Part shown: one piece after another, positions 47,343 to 57,254 of the stretch
Layout: each line of letters begins with the position of its first letter
Position numbering within the stretch: position 1 is the first letter of the stretch
Assembly (NCBI GenBank): GCA_032433765.1
Contig: JAVIAB010000073.1
Span: 60,175,552-60,239,551 of the forward strand
Reading direction: 5' to 3'
Origin: Megaustenia siamemsis
Lineage: Eukaryota; Mollusca; Gastropoda; Stylommatophora; Ariophantidae
DNA length: 64,000 nucleotides
The notes under the pieces: model-generated
What the model was told of the DNA's origin: nothing
The model's database searches: none
The model's input: the letters and a program-made list of their open reading frames with translations, nothing else
Translations under genes and position numbers: made by a program

Positions 47343-47588
47343 TAGGGAGCCGCGATTGCTCAGTGGATAGAGAACTAGACTACAAAGGTCAAGAGGTCGG
47401 GTTCGATCTTGATCGTCGGCTTCAGAGCTCACCCAGCCTTTGATGGGTAGCGGAGTTTTTCTGGAAAAGTAAAACGGCAGGGCGTAAATTACCCCACAAA
47501 TCATGTGCCCAAGGTCTATAACAATGATGGTCACCATATTATTCTCTATACGTCACTTGGTATGACGGTACACTACTCTTTTACGTTA
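47343..47588 (+). mobile_element. tRNA-derived SINE, diverged copy S7
   Basis: Flanked by a perfect 13-bp duplication CTATCATTTGGAA (47330-47342 and 47589-47601). It has more substitutions and small deletions in the core than the other copies (for example ATTGCTCAGTGGATAGAGAA in the head), yet the duplication is intact. It may come from a different source gene. Confidence 0.93.
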
Positions 47589-47601
47589 CTATCATTTGGA
47601 A

Positions 47602-49386
47602 GGTAATTGCGGTAAGATAAACCCAGAAGGTTTAATCTGAGGTTGAAGGTTCGTGCCTGGCCTAAAGTAGACAAACCCCCAAGTAAAAAAATTATAATTT
47701 CCAGAGTCAACTCGTGTTTTGTTTTCATTACATGCCCTGTGTATGAGGATGTCCCTTGGCTTGAGAGGTACGCATATTTTGTTTTTATCGTCCACCAGAT
47801 TCTAACGTTGCTTGTTCACACTTACAACTAATTCTTATCCACAGTAAACTAAGAATAACGACAACTGGAGTGACTGTTACCCACGGTAAACATTGCCTGT
47901 CCACATGCTCATCAACTTACTCTTATTAACAGTAATGAAGTCATCGCCTTGACTTTATCACGAGCATGATAAACGAAGAAAAATGCTATCATACATATGT
48001 TAAATTATAAATAAAGGAAACTAGTTCTATGTTATTTATTGTCTCGACTGCTGGTGTTTACCAGAGGTATTAAAGAAAAGGAGAATAAAAAACGCATGCG
48101 CAATGCAGTCGCATCGAGGTTGCTCAGAACAGTTCTCTTTTTAATGTCACCTCCGACATAAAAGAAAAAAACTTATCGTGGTTAGAATCAACGCTCACTG
48201 GGACAGGTAACTCAACTTTTTTTTCTTCAGAAAGCGATATAAGAACCCACTTTCTCCTGATATGGAGTACAAGTTACCCATTCTACCAACCACACGTCAA
48301 AAATACAACTTAATTACCATAAATCAACAGCAAAAACGCTAACTGCAAGATATCTGATACATATTCCGGTTGGTGCCGCGGACCAAGATGGCCGCCTAAT
48401 CAAATCAATTTGGGACTGGTGACATTTTTTTCTGCAGTGTTTATTCAAGTGATTCTTTCTGGTCTGGATATTCATTTGCAGAGGCTGTGATGATTCGGTT
48501 GCATTCACCCAATCACAGTGTTAACATGGTTTTGGCGCAAGCGCGCGGAGGAACGTACTGCAGGCGACTGACTGTTGTTTCAAGTGGAACAATAACTATC
48601 CTTGGCTTTGATCTGAATTCAACTACAAATTTGCTACCTGCTAGACTACGGTCCGATGAAGTGTTTCGCTGAAGTGGAGGCCTGAGTTCATTTGTTGGGA
48701 CAGCGATTCTTGGGACACGCTTACTAGCCATGAAGTGTTCACGGATACGGCGTAGGCACATCTGCTGCCCGCGAAGACAATAACAGTGACCCGGAAGTAT
48801 GCATCATGAACTGGGCATTCTTTTTTTCAGAATGGGACACGTTCACTAGAGCAGTATGAGCGATCAGGATGAGCTTTTTGATCGTCGCTGGAATGGGCCG
48901 TATCAGCTATGGAAATGTCCCACGTGATGTGACACAATCCGTTCTAAAGTCTATTGTCTAAAGTCTATTGTCTAAAGTCTATTGTCTAAAGTCTATTGTC
49001 TAAAGTAAAATGTCTGCAAAATGTAATTAATATCAAATGCAAACGTACAATTTAATAGAAATTGCTCTGAAAGTTGTAAATCAAAATCACACCCTAATTC
49101 TGCAACAATTTCTTCTCCTCCTAAACCTTTTTTTTTTCCTGGAAGGGAAGGGAGTTGAGAAATCAAAGTTTCGGAGTTTACCCCCTGTTTACATAACTAT
49201 TTGTATTTATTGATTGATTGATGTAAGACTGTTAATTATTTCGAGACTTGATACGCTCTTTACACACTCACATTCTTAGATGTGAACTAAACAAAAAAAG
49301 CTGCTGAAAATACTGCAAAACATCTCCAGTGGAGAGCGGACAGTACCACATTTGCTGCAGTTAGATTAATCTAGGATTGGGAAGTG
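47602..49386. other. No gene assigned; possible promoter-like motifs at 48090-48400
   Basis: Motif-like words seen: CGCATGCGCA (48093-48102, NRF-1-like) and CAAGATGGCCGCC (48384-48396, YY1-like), in a stretch with more CpG than its neighbours. I could not link them to a coding exon. A 14-bp repeat of about four copies (TAAAGTCTATTGTC) lies near 48950-49005. Frames at 48314-48508 and 48513-48761 (minus) are unassigned. Confidence 0.3.
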
Positions 49387-49396
49387 AGACTATACA

Positions 49397-49674
49397 CGTA
49401 AAAAAAAAAAAAAAAAAGTAAGGTACCCCCGTCACGCCAAGTGGCGGCGTATAGTGAATATGGTGTTAGTGACCATACATTTTTTTACAGACCTTCGGCA
49501 CATGATTTTTGAGATAATGTGGTCGGTATTACGCCCGTGCCGCTTTACTTTCCCAGAAAAAAATCCGGTACCCATTTAATGCTGGATGAACCCGGAAGCC
49601 GTCGGTTGGGATCGAACCCTACCCCTTGTCCTTTGTAGTCCAGTTTACTAACCGCTGAGCTATCGCGGCTCCCT
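49397..49674 (-). mobile_element. tRNA-derived SINE, copy S8
   Basis: A minus-strand full-length copy with an A-run 3' tail. The 10-bp duplication AGACTATACA lies at 49387-49396 and 49675-49684. It is the left member of the three-SINE cluster. Confidence 0.94.
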
Positions 49675-50572
49675 AGACTATACAGGTACCGGCTGTTATT
49701 TATAACAAAATTATTTTGGATTTCGCATGTACTGATCCAAGATGAAAACTTGGAGAATGACAAGTGAAGAATTGCGACCATTACAAGTGTTCGCTCATGC
49801 GTGAGGAAGTTAGCCAGTCAGGCCAACAATTATCCCTCGTCTGCGTCTGAATAACCGTCTACTGCTTGACCCCAGATCAGTGATGGTCCTTGCTTCTGCG
49901 GTGAGAACATTATTACCGAGTAATGACATCTTCAGCTGTAGACTTGAGGCGATCATTGTGATCTGGGATACATACAGACATATATAAGTAGAGTAAGTAA
50001 AGTAAAGTACCCCCCGTCACGCCAAGTGGCGTATAGGGAAATATGGTGTTAGTGACCCTATATTTTACAGACCTTCAGCACATGATTTTTGGGGTAATGT
50101 GGTCGGTATTACGCCCGTGCTGCTTTACTTTCCCAGAAAAAAATCCGGTACCCATTTAAGGCTGGGTGAACCCGGAGCCGTCGGTTGGGATCGAACCCTA
50201 CCCCTTGTCCTTTGTAGTCCAGTTTACTAACCACTGAGCTATCGCGGCTCCCTAGACTATACAGGTACCGGCTGTTATTTATAACAAAATTATTTTGGAT
50301 TTCGCATGTACTGATCCAAGATGAAAACTTGGAGAATGACAAGTGAAGAATTGCGACCATTACAAGTGTTCGCTCATGCGTGAGGAAGTTAGCCAGTCAG
50401 GCCAACAATTATCCCTCGTCTGCGTCTGAATAACCGTCTACTGCTTGACCCCAGATCAGTGATGGTCCTTGCTTCTGCGGTGAGAACATTATTACCGAGT
50501 AATGACATCTTCAGCTGTAGACTTGAGGCGATCATTGTGATCTGGGATACATACAGACATATATAAGTAGAG
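49675..50572. repeat. 579-bp direct duplication spanning spacer and SINE
   Basis: The spacer from 49675 (AGACTATACAGGTACCGGCT) to about 49995 recurs at 50254 to about 50574, offset 579 bp, with no difference that I could find over roughly 320 bp. The SINEs on either side differ from each other, so the duplicated block is spacer plus one SINE equivalent. Confidence 0.95.
49996..50253 (-). mobile_element. tRNA-derived SINE, chimeric copy S9
   Basis: Its tail-side half carries features of S10 (GAACCCGGAGCCGTCGG, lacking an A; preceded by TATATAAGTAGAGTA). Its head-side half carries features of S8 (CCTTTGTAGTCCAGTTTACT) and runs into AGACTATACA. The switch lies at about 50175-50215. It has no target-site duplication of its own, as expected for a recombination product. 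Confidence 0.9.
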
Positions 50573-50574
50573 TA

Positions 50575-50938
50575 AGTAAAGTAAAGTACCCCCCGTCACG
50601 CCAAGTGGCGTATAGGGAAATATGGTGTTAGTGACCCTATATTTTACAGACCTTCAGCACATGATTTTTGGGGTAATGTGGTCGGTATTACGCCCGTGCT
50701 GCTTTACTTTCCCAGAAAAAAATCCGGTACCCATTTAAGGCTGGGTGAACCCGGAGCCGTCGGTTGGGATCGAACCCTACCCCTTGTCCGTAGTAGTCCA
50801 GTTCACTAACCACTGAGCTATCGCGGCTCCCACTAATTTTTAGGGAATTAGTAAAACCCAGGTGTCCTCGCCAGGGTACGAACCCCGGCTGTTGCCGTGG
50901 TAAGCCAACCGCCTATCGATTGCGCTAACCGGACACCC
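50575..50938 (-). mobile_element. Composite SINE with two tRNA-like heads, copy S10
   Basis: A perfect 15-bp duplication TATATAAGTAGAGTA (50560-50574 and 50939-50953) encloses 364 bp. On the minus strand these comprise a first tRNA-like unit (50861-50937), a 30-bp AT-rich linker, and then the ordinary SINE (50831 down to 50575) with its own tRNA-like head. One duplication around both parts suggests that they moved as one unit. Confidence 0.88.
50861..50937 (-). other. tRNA-like 5' module of composite SINE
   Basis: On the minus strand GGTGTCC and GGACACC form a perfect 7-bp acceptor-like stem 77 nt across. TTAGCGCAATCG is A-box-like and GGGTTCGTACCC B-box-like. The D and anticodon stems pair poorly (apparent anticodon ACC, not normally used in animals), so it is tRNA-derived and not a tRNA gene. 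Confidence 0.7.
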
Positions 50939-50953
50939 TATATAAGTAGAGTA

Positions 50954-51799
50954 CTTCGAACGAATTTAACTTTGAACATTCTAGTGTTTATTCGCTAAAT
51001 TCGAGATAATTTCGATCTGGTGTTCCATCAATGCTTTTAAATTCGAACTGGCAGCGAGGAGGTGCACTAAAAATAAATGTTGTGCGCTTCAATTTGTTGT
51101 TGTCTGTGTTTGGTTGATATCTAATAACTGGGGCATCCAAGACGAGTGTGGAATCAATGTAGCATGTGAGGAAAGTTGTGATTACGCCGACAAAGATGAA
51201 GAGGAAGCTTACCTCGAAGCATGAAAGTGATGCACGTGTAGAAAACCTACAACATTCATGCATCGACTGTCGGCACATTTGTGAGTCAATTAAAAGCAAG
51301 TAATTCGAAGCCAAGAATTTTGTTGACAAAGGGCCATTGACTTCTTGTCAATTCGTTCAAGGTGGGTTCGATGAAGAGTGTAGAAAGCTTACGGCAGCGG
51401 CACGATCGAGAGGGCAGTCTAGGGGTATTTAACGCTAATATTGGCTGAGAGCCACAAAGAATGAGAAACTATTGCTCATGGAGACCCACAAAAAGATGTG
51501 TTTCAACTAGTGTCAGAAAAATCGAAATGTGTCATGGAATAATGTGATTCTTTCTCAGATGTATGCCCCGTTTGGTCTGATTCTGATAAAAAATATCTGG
51601 ACTAAAGACTATGTAACGCTTGCATAAAAGCAACCGAACCTTACAAAAATAAATTTAATATTTGAAGACGTTTCAGGAAGAAGCACTCCCCAATTTGTAT
51701 TTTCACAGAAACCCTGGCTAAAAAAGATCAATATACTAGACGGAAGGCACTGTCATGCAGGTCATGTGTTACGATGGGTGCACATTTTAACACTACAAT
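50954..51799. other. No gene recognised
   Basis: A 113-codon minus-strand frame at 50988-51329 lacks recognisable domains. I see no repeats. Confidence 0.35.
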
Positions 51800-52160
51800 G
51801 ACCCAGTACAAACGTCCCATATTACTAAAGCTATCAGCTCATACCATCAAAGCAAACAGCCCATAACACCAAGACAAACAGCCAATACTACCGAAACAAA
51901 CATCCCTACCATCAAAGTAAACAGCCCATCCCGCCGAAGCAAACAGCCCATGCCTTCAAAACAAACAGCCCATACCACCAAAACAACACAGCCTACACCA
52001 GCAAAGCAAACAGCTCATAACTCTAAAATAAACAGCCCATACCACTAAAATAAACAGCCCATACCACTAAAATAAATAACCCATACCACTAAAATAAACA
52101 GCCCATACCACTAAAATAAACAGCCCATACCACTAAAATAAACAACCCATGCCTCTAAAG
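51800..52160. repeat. Degenerate 20-bp array
   Basis: Units approximate CACTAAAATAAACAGCCCAT, irregular at the left and uniform at about 52025-52150. Confidence 0.88.
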
Positions 52161-52744
52161 TTTCCATGCAAGAAAAGTCTGACAGTACTCAGGTACCCAG
52201 AAAACGTCCAGACCTTAACTAAATTGTGCACTAATCAAGAATCATTGATTTAAAAGATGACTCTTTCCTCTGGGCGCTAGAAACTTACACACATGTCTTA
52301 CCCGTTTGTATCTGACGTTACGCCACTGTGAGCTAACACTGGATACGGTCGTTACTCACAATTATGATCTGTGGACACATACTAGAAAGCACTACCATTA
52401 CATTATTGTTACCTTTCTTCTTCTAATTACTATTATCTCTCCTTACATTGTGAGCCTTTTCTCACATTCTTATTCTTCTCCCGCTCACTTCACATCATGC
52501 GCATTTAATTGTGAAGGGGAGACTATAAAGAATCTCCGTCTTGAAGCGAACAGGAAATGAAGCTCTTAAATTAAACTGACATTACTGGGACATATTAACA
52601 ACCGCTAACGATACCCTGCGGCCTATTTAATTGAGAATCTAAAGCTGTGTCTTAAACGATATTAATAGTTCGGATTTTCATAGAACAGCAATTATAACAT
52701 AATGTAAAGAAAAAATGCAGACCATTACAAGTATTTTATTTGTT
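52161..52744. other. No recognisable feature
   Basis: An 84-codon plus-strand frame (52306-52560) is hydrophobic and unassigned. Confidence 0.4.
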
Positions 52745-53600
52745 TACCTCAGACGGAAGATGTACAAAAGAGGTGAGATGTAGAATGGCTCAGGCAAAAG
52801 CAGCATTCCAAAAAATGAGGAAGATACTATGCAATCCATTTTTGACAATAGAAACAAGAAAAGGAGTTCTTAAATGTTAGGTAGAGCCAGTCTTAACATA
52901 TGGATGTAAATCATGGACAATTGGACAACAGACAAGAAAATCAATGGAGTCTGTAGAAATGTGGTTTTACAGAAGAATATCGAGAATACCATGGACAGTT
53001 AAGAAGAGTAATGAAAATATTCTGAAAGAGGTCAAAGCAAAAAGAGAGCTAATTTCCAATATTAGGAAGAAACAATCATCATTTTTTGGCCATGTAATGA
53101 GAAGAGAACTCTTATTCTTTTCTCTTTCACTGATACCTAAAAGGTGTCGTGGTTTATATCATTTGTCGTTCTTGTGCTGCTCGAATTGTCTGAATTAGTG
53201 ATTTTCCTTTGTTGTTACATGTCTCTGTCACTGCATCTATCCATCTTCTTCTGGGTCTTCCTCTTGGTCTTTTTCCATGCACTCTCGAGAAGAACGCCCT
53301 TGATGGTGATTGGTGAGGATTCATTCTGACCAGGTGGCCAAACCATTTAAGTTGTTGTTGTTCTATATATTCTTGGCAGGGTTTCAGAGAAGAGAACAAA
53401 TAGAATATATTGTAACAAGTGGAAAAATTGAGGGACAAAGAGATAGAGGGAAACAAAGAGAAAAAATACCATACAGCTTAAGAGAATAACTTGGCAGAAG
53501 GTCATCAACAGAAATGATAAATAACTGTCGAGATCGAAAATTGTTGAGAGACATGATCACCTACGCCAGTAGGCCCGGTACTTGATGTAGATGATTATGA
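52745..53600 (+). mobile_element. LINE 3' end (TGATGAT-tailed family), copy 3, interrupted
   Basis: The longest plus-strand copy of this family: SDGRCTKEVRCRMAQAKAAF, then KMRKILCNPFLTIETRKGVL, SWTIGQQTRKSMESVEMWFY and SNIRKKQSSFFGHVMRRE. It is interrupted at 53110 by another LINE and resumes at 53387, running to TAGGCCCGGTACTTGATG. One TAG interrupts LKC*VEPVLTYG. The overlap with 61600-62850 links this 3' end to its reverse transcriptase. Confidence 0.88.
53110..53386 (-). mobile_element. Second LINE 3' end nested in the first
   Basis: The minus strand reads EYIEQQQLKWFGHLVRMNPH, GKRPRGRPRRRWIDAVTETC and IRAAQERQ, the C-terminus of a different LINE family. A perfect 11-bp duplication GAGAAGAGAAC lies at 53099-53109 and 53387-53397. 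It is heavily 5'-truncated but open, so the insertion is probably fairly recent. Confidence 0.9.
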
Positions 53601-53734
53601 TGATGTAAAGAAAGAAATATGAATGGACTTTATTTTTGCGCATTAACAAAAGTCTAAATAGAAGCGAAATACAAGAAATTATGCTCTACTTACTTTACTT
53701 TACTTCTCTTGCATTGAATCATTGAGACACAATC

Positions 53735-54640
53735 GTCCGTGTGACTATCGGGGCGCTGACTACGGTCAGGAGAGAAAGGAATTGAGCCACTGTCACGTGT
53801 AGCTCTGACCATGGTTAAGTGAGACAAGAATAGCGACACTGTCATGTGTGGCTACCGGGGCGCTGACTACGGTCAAGTGAGACAAGAATAGCACCACGGT
53901 CACGTGTGACTACCGGGGCGCCGACTACGGTCAAGTGAGACAAGAATAGCACCACGGTCACGTGTGACTACCGGGGCGCCGACTACTGTCAATTGAGACA
54001 TGAATAGCGCCATTGTCACGTGTGGCTACCGGGACGCCGACTGCGACCTAGGGAGACATGAATAGCTCCACAGTCACGTATGGCTACCGGGACGCCGACT
54101 GCGACCTAGAGAGACATGAATAGCTTCACTGTCACGTGTGGCTACCCGGGCGCTGACTACGGTCAAGTGAGATAAGAATAGCTCCACTGTCACGTGTGGC
54201 TACCGAGGTGACGACTACGGTCAAGGGAGACAAGAATTGAGCCAATTTTAGATGTGATACATGTAAGAGACGACTATGGTCAAGCGAGACAAGAATTGAG
54301 CCAATGTTAGATGTGATACATGTAAGAGACGACTATGGTCAAGCGAGACAAGAATTTAGCCAATGTTAGATGTGATACATGTAAGAGACGACTATGGTCA
54401 AGCGAGACAAGAATTTAGCCAATTTTAGATGTGATACATGTAAGAGACGACTATGGTCAAGCGAGACAAGAATTGAGCCAATGTTAGATGTGATACATGT
54501 AAGAGACGACTACGGTCAAGGGAGACAAGAATTGAGCCAATGTTAGATGTGATACATGTAAGAGACGACTACGGTCAAGGGAGACAAGAATTGAGCCAAT
54601 GTTAGATGTGATACATGTAAGAGACGACTACGGAGGTTTG
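53735..54640. repeat. 58/59-bp array with two unit subfamilies
   Basis: The left half has 58-bp GC-rich units (ACCGGGGCGCCGACTACGGT); the right half has 59-bp units (GTTAGATGTGATACATGTAA). Both share GACAAGAAT and GACTACGGTCAAG, so they descend from one unit and were homogenised separately. The transition is at about 54240. Confidence 0.94.
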
Positions 54641-54864
54641 GGGACAACGCCTTCTCCGGTGCTACGAAGTTCATGCAACTTAGCTGAAGCCATCTTCAGT
54701 GCTTTCATTAGTGTGTGGTGAGAGTGCTTCATATTGGGGAATGTGTTGAGAAAGGGATTTGATTACTATGACGTTTTCCTTTGTGCAATAAAATGTTCTG
54801 ACGACTAACTAAACTAAAGAGACAAAGAGAAATGCTCGGAGAATGCCTCATTATTGGCCTAATT

Positions 54865-55260
54865 ATCATCATCATCAAGTACCTTCCCTGCTGGCGTAGG
54901 TGGTCATGTCTCTCCACAACTTTCGATCACGACAGTTATATAAAATTTCTTTTGTTGACCTTCCGCCATACTATTCCCTTAAGCTGTCTGGTATCTTTTC
55001 TCTTTGCTTCCCTCTATCTCTTCGTCCCTCAATATTCCCAGTTGTCACAATATATTCCAGATCCTTACATGGCCAACAAATAATGATTGTTTCTTTCTAA
55101 TATTAGGAATTAGCTCTCTTTTAGCTTTGGCCTCTTTCATAAAGTTTTCATTACTCTTCTTAGATATCCATGATATTCTCAACATTTTTCTAAAGAAAAA
55201 AAACATATTTTTACAGCCTCCAGTGATTTTCTTGTCTGTTGTCCTATTGCCCATGATTCT
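54865..55260 (-). mobile_element. LINE 3' end (TGATGAT-tailed family), copy 4
   Basis: The minus-strand copy of the 3' end seen at 16690, 21299 and 52745: MLRISWISKKSNENFMKEAK, then AKRELIPNIRKKQS, ending TACTTGATGATGATGATAAT. A frameshift is present. The 5' truncation point abuts a (CT)n tract. Confidence 0.85.
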
Positions 55261-55261
55261 C

Positions 55262-55311
<50 letters not shown>
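55258..55311. repeat. (CT)n microsatellite
   Basis: A CT run of about 50 bases directly at the truncation point of the adjacent LINE. Confidence 0.96.
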
Positions 55312-55312
<1 letters not shown>

Positions 55313-55639
55313 GATCAGGACTCAATCAGAGTAAGGGTTCCAGACTCTCACATGAAGTCAGCTGTCAGGCTAAGTGTGTTGATCGCCCCCACAGACAGAA
55401 CATCACAAGTAGAGTTCGCCAGATCCACTCTGATTGAACACCCGTTAAAACGTTGCACTGTGTTCTGCGCTAGTGGCCCAGTGCATCCGATTTCAGCCAG
55501 CATTTTATTCGGGTTTGCTTTCCCTAGCCTTTGATTGTCCCCAATCTTCCTGCAAAGCAGCAGATTGTCTTTTCTGTAGGGGGATTCTGCCCTTAGATGG
55601 TCGGCCCTCCCAGGTTTACGAGCACCATCTGTCCGAGTC
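55312..55639. other. No gene assigned
   Basis: Frames on both strands without clear domains. A short part (about 55500-55560) resembles 16505-16600 and may be a repeat fragment. Confidence 0.35.
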
Positions 55640-56390
55640 ACTAGAGGTGACTAACACAGACACGCACACACAAAGATGTGAGATGTGACTAACACAGACA
55701 TGCACACACAAAGATGTGAGATGTGACTAACACAGACATGCACACACAAAGATGTGACTAACACAGACATGCACACACAAAGATATGAGATGTGACTAAC
55801 ACAGACATGCACACACAAAGATATGAGATGTGACTAATACAGACATACACACACAAAGATATGAGATGTGACTAACACAGACATGCGCACACAAAGATGT
55901 GAGATGTGACTAACACAGACATGCACACAGCGATACGAGGCATGACTAACACTGACACACATCAAGATATATGACACATGACTAACATAAACATGCACAT
56001 AAAGATATGAGATATAACTGACATTGACATGCACACACAAAGATATGACACATGCCTAACATAGACATGCACACAAAGATAAGAGATATGACTAACATAG
56101 ATATGCACACACAAAGATATGAGATGGGACTAACATAGCCATGCACACACAAGGATATGAGATATGACTAACATAAACATGCACACAAAGATATGAGATA
56201 TCACTAACCCAGACATACACACACAAAGATATGACATATGACTAACACTGGTACACACTAAGATATGAGATATGACTAAACACAGACGCACATAAAGATA
56301 TGAGACATGATTAACACGGACACACCAAGATATGAGATATGACTAACATGACACACCCAAGATATGAGCCATGGTTTCACTAAAAAACAC
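55640..56390. repeat. 38-bp array, increasingly degenerate
   Basis: ATGTGACTAACACAGACATG recurs every 38 bp at the left (55683, 55721). Spacing and sequence become irregular toward 56390, adjacent to the gene fragment. Confidence 0.92.
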
Positions 56391-56407
56391 AAAGAAATGA
56401 ATCATGA

Positions 56408-57254
56408 CTAGCACATAAACACACTAAAGTGTCCATATGCTTGGGCTTGTTGTAGTCGGCAGACTCTTCTGAACGTGGGAATCACAGGTTTCGTTAAACA
56501 GTTGTCCAAAGAGTGCAGTCTGACCCATAGAACTTTCTCTTGCATGTACAGATTCCCGATCGACTGTTCACAGGTGTCGTTGAAACAGTTGCCCGGACAT
56601 TTGAAAGTACATATGATGTCACAGCCATCAAAACACCTCTGTTTGCACTGTAGCCCAAAATTACCATCGGGACAAGTGTCATTACAGGTATAGCCAAGAT
56701 GTTTACATTGTAGGCATTTTCCCGATTTTTCCTCAAATAAAGGACAGACACTGAGACAAGACCCGTAACAGTCGTGTCCATAGATCCCATGTGAACAGTT
56801 GCCGTGACAAGTAAAGATGATGACATTGCAGCGTTTACTAAACCCACTACACATTGCACAAAACGACCAAGAATGCTCGTCCAGACAATAGGTGTCTGTA
56901 AATGTTTGCACCTCACATACCGTCAGTGCACTGTCGGCCTGCGAAATGGTCGGTGAGAACTCAATCTTAATTTGTGCCTTTGGCGTTTTTGTTTTGACTA
57001 CAATAGTGTTCACAGATAAATCAGGGTATGATATATCATTATACTGGAACACTACTCCACCACTGTCAGAGAAAGCATTTAGAGTGGCATTCTTTACCTC
57101 AATCATAGTGCTGGCTCGATGATAGATTCGAATGGCGTGAGTCTTCTGGGGCGTTGCAAAGTTCAGATACCAGTAAACAGAATTGGTTCCACTTCTCCAT
57201 TGTGTGTGCGTGCAGTCATTGTCATAGAGATTGGTCTTTGTTTTGCTATTAACT
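56408..57254 (-). pseudogene. EGF/fucolectin-like gene, 3' part
   Basis: The minus strand continues the domain begun at 60752-61422. NDCTHTQWRSGTNSVYWYLN and ATPQKTHAIRIYHRAS fit a fucolectin/F5-8-type domain, followed by cysteine-rich EGF-like repeats (CSGFSKRCN, CHGNCSHGIYGHDCYGSC, CNDTCPDGNFGLQCKQRC, FKCPGNCFNDTCEQS). These domains are typical of secreted or membrane lectin and scavenger-receptor-like proteins. At about 56551-56556 the EGF pattern jumps frame (ICTCKRKFYGSDC is in another frame), suggesting a frameshift. No signal peptide, membrane segment or further exon was identified. The young LINE at 57255 separates it from its 5' part. Confidence 0.7.

Noticed and set aside
48513..48761. 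82-codon minus-strand frame as a host gene
   Set aside because: No domain recognised and no support from neighbouring exons. It is noted only within the gap description.
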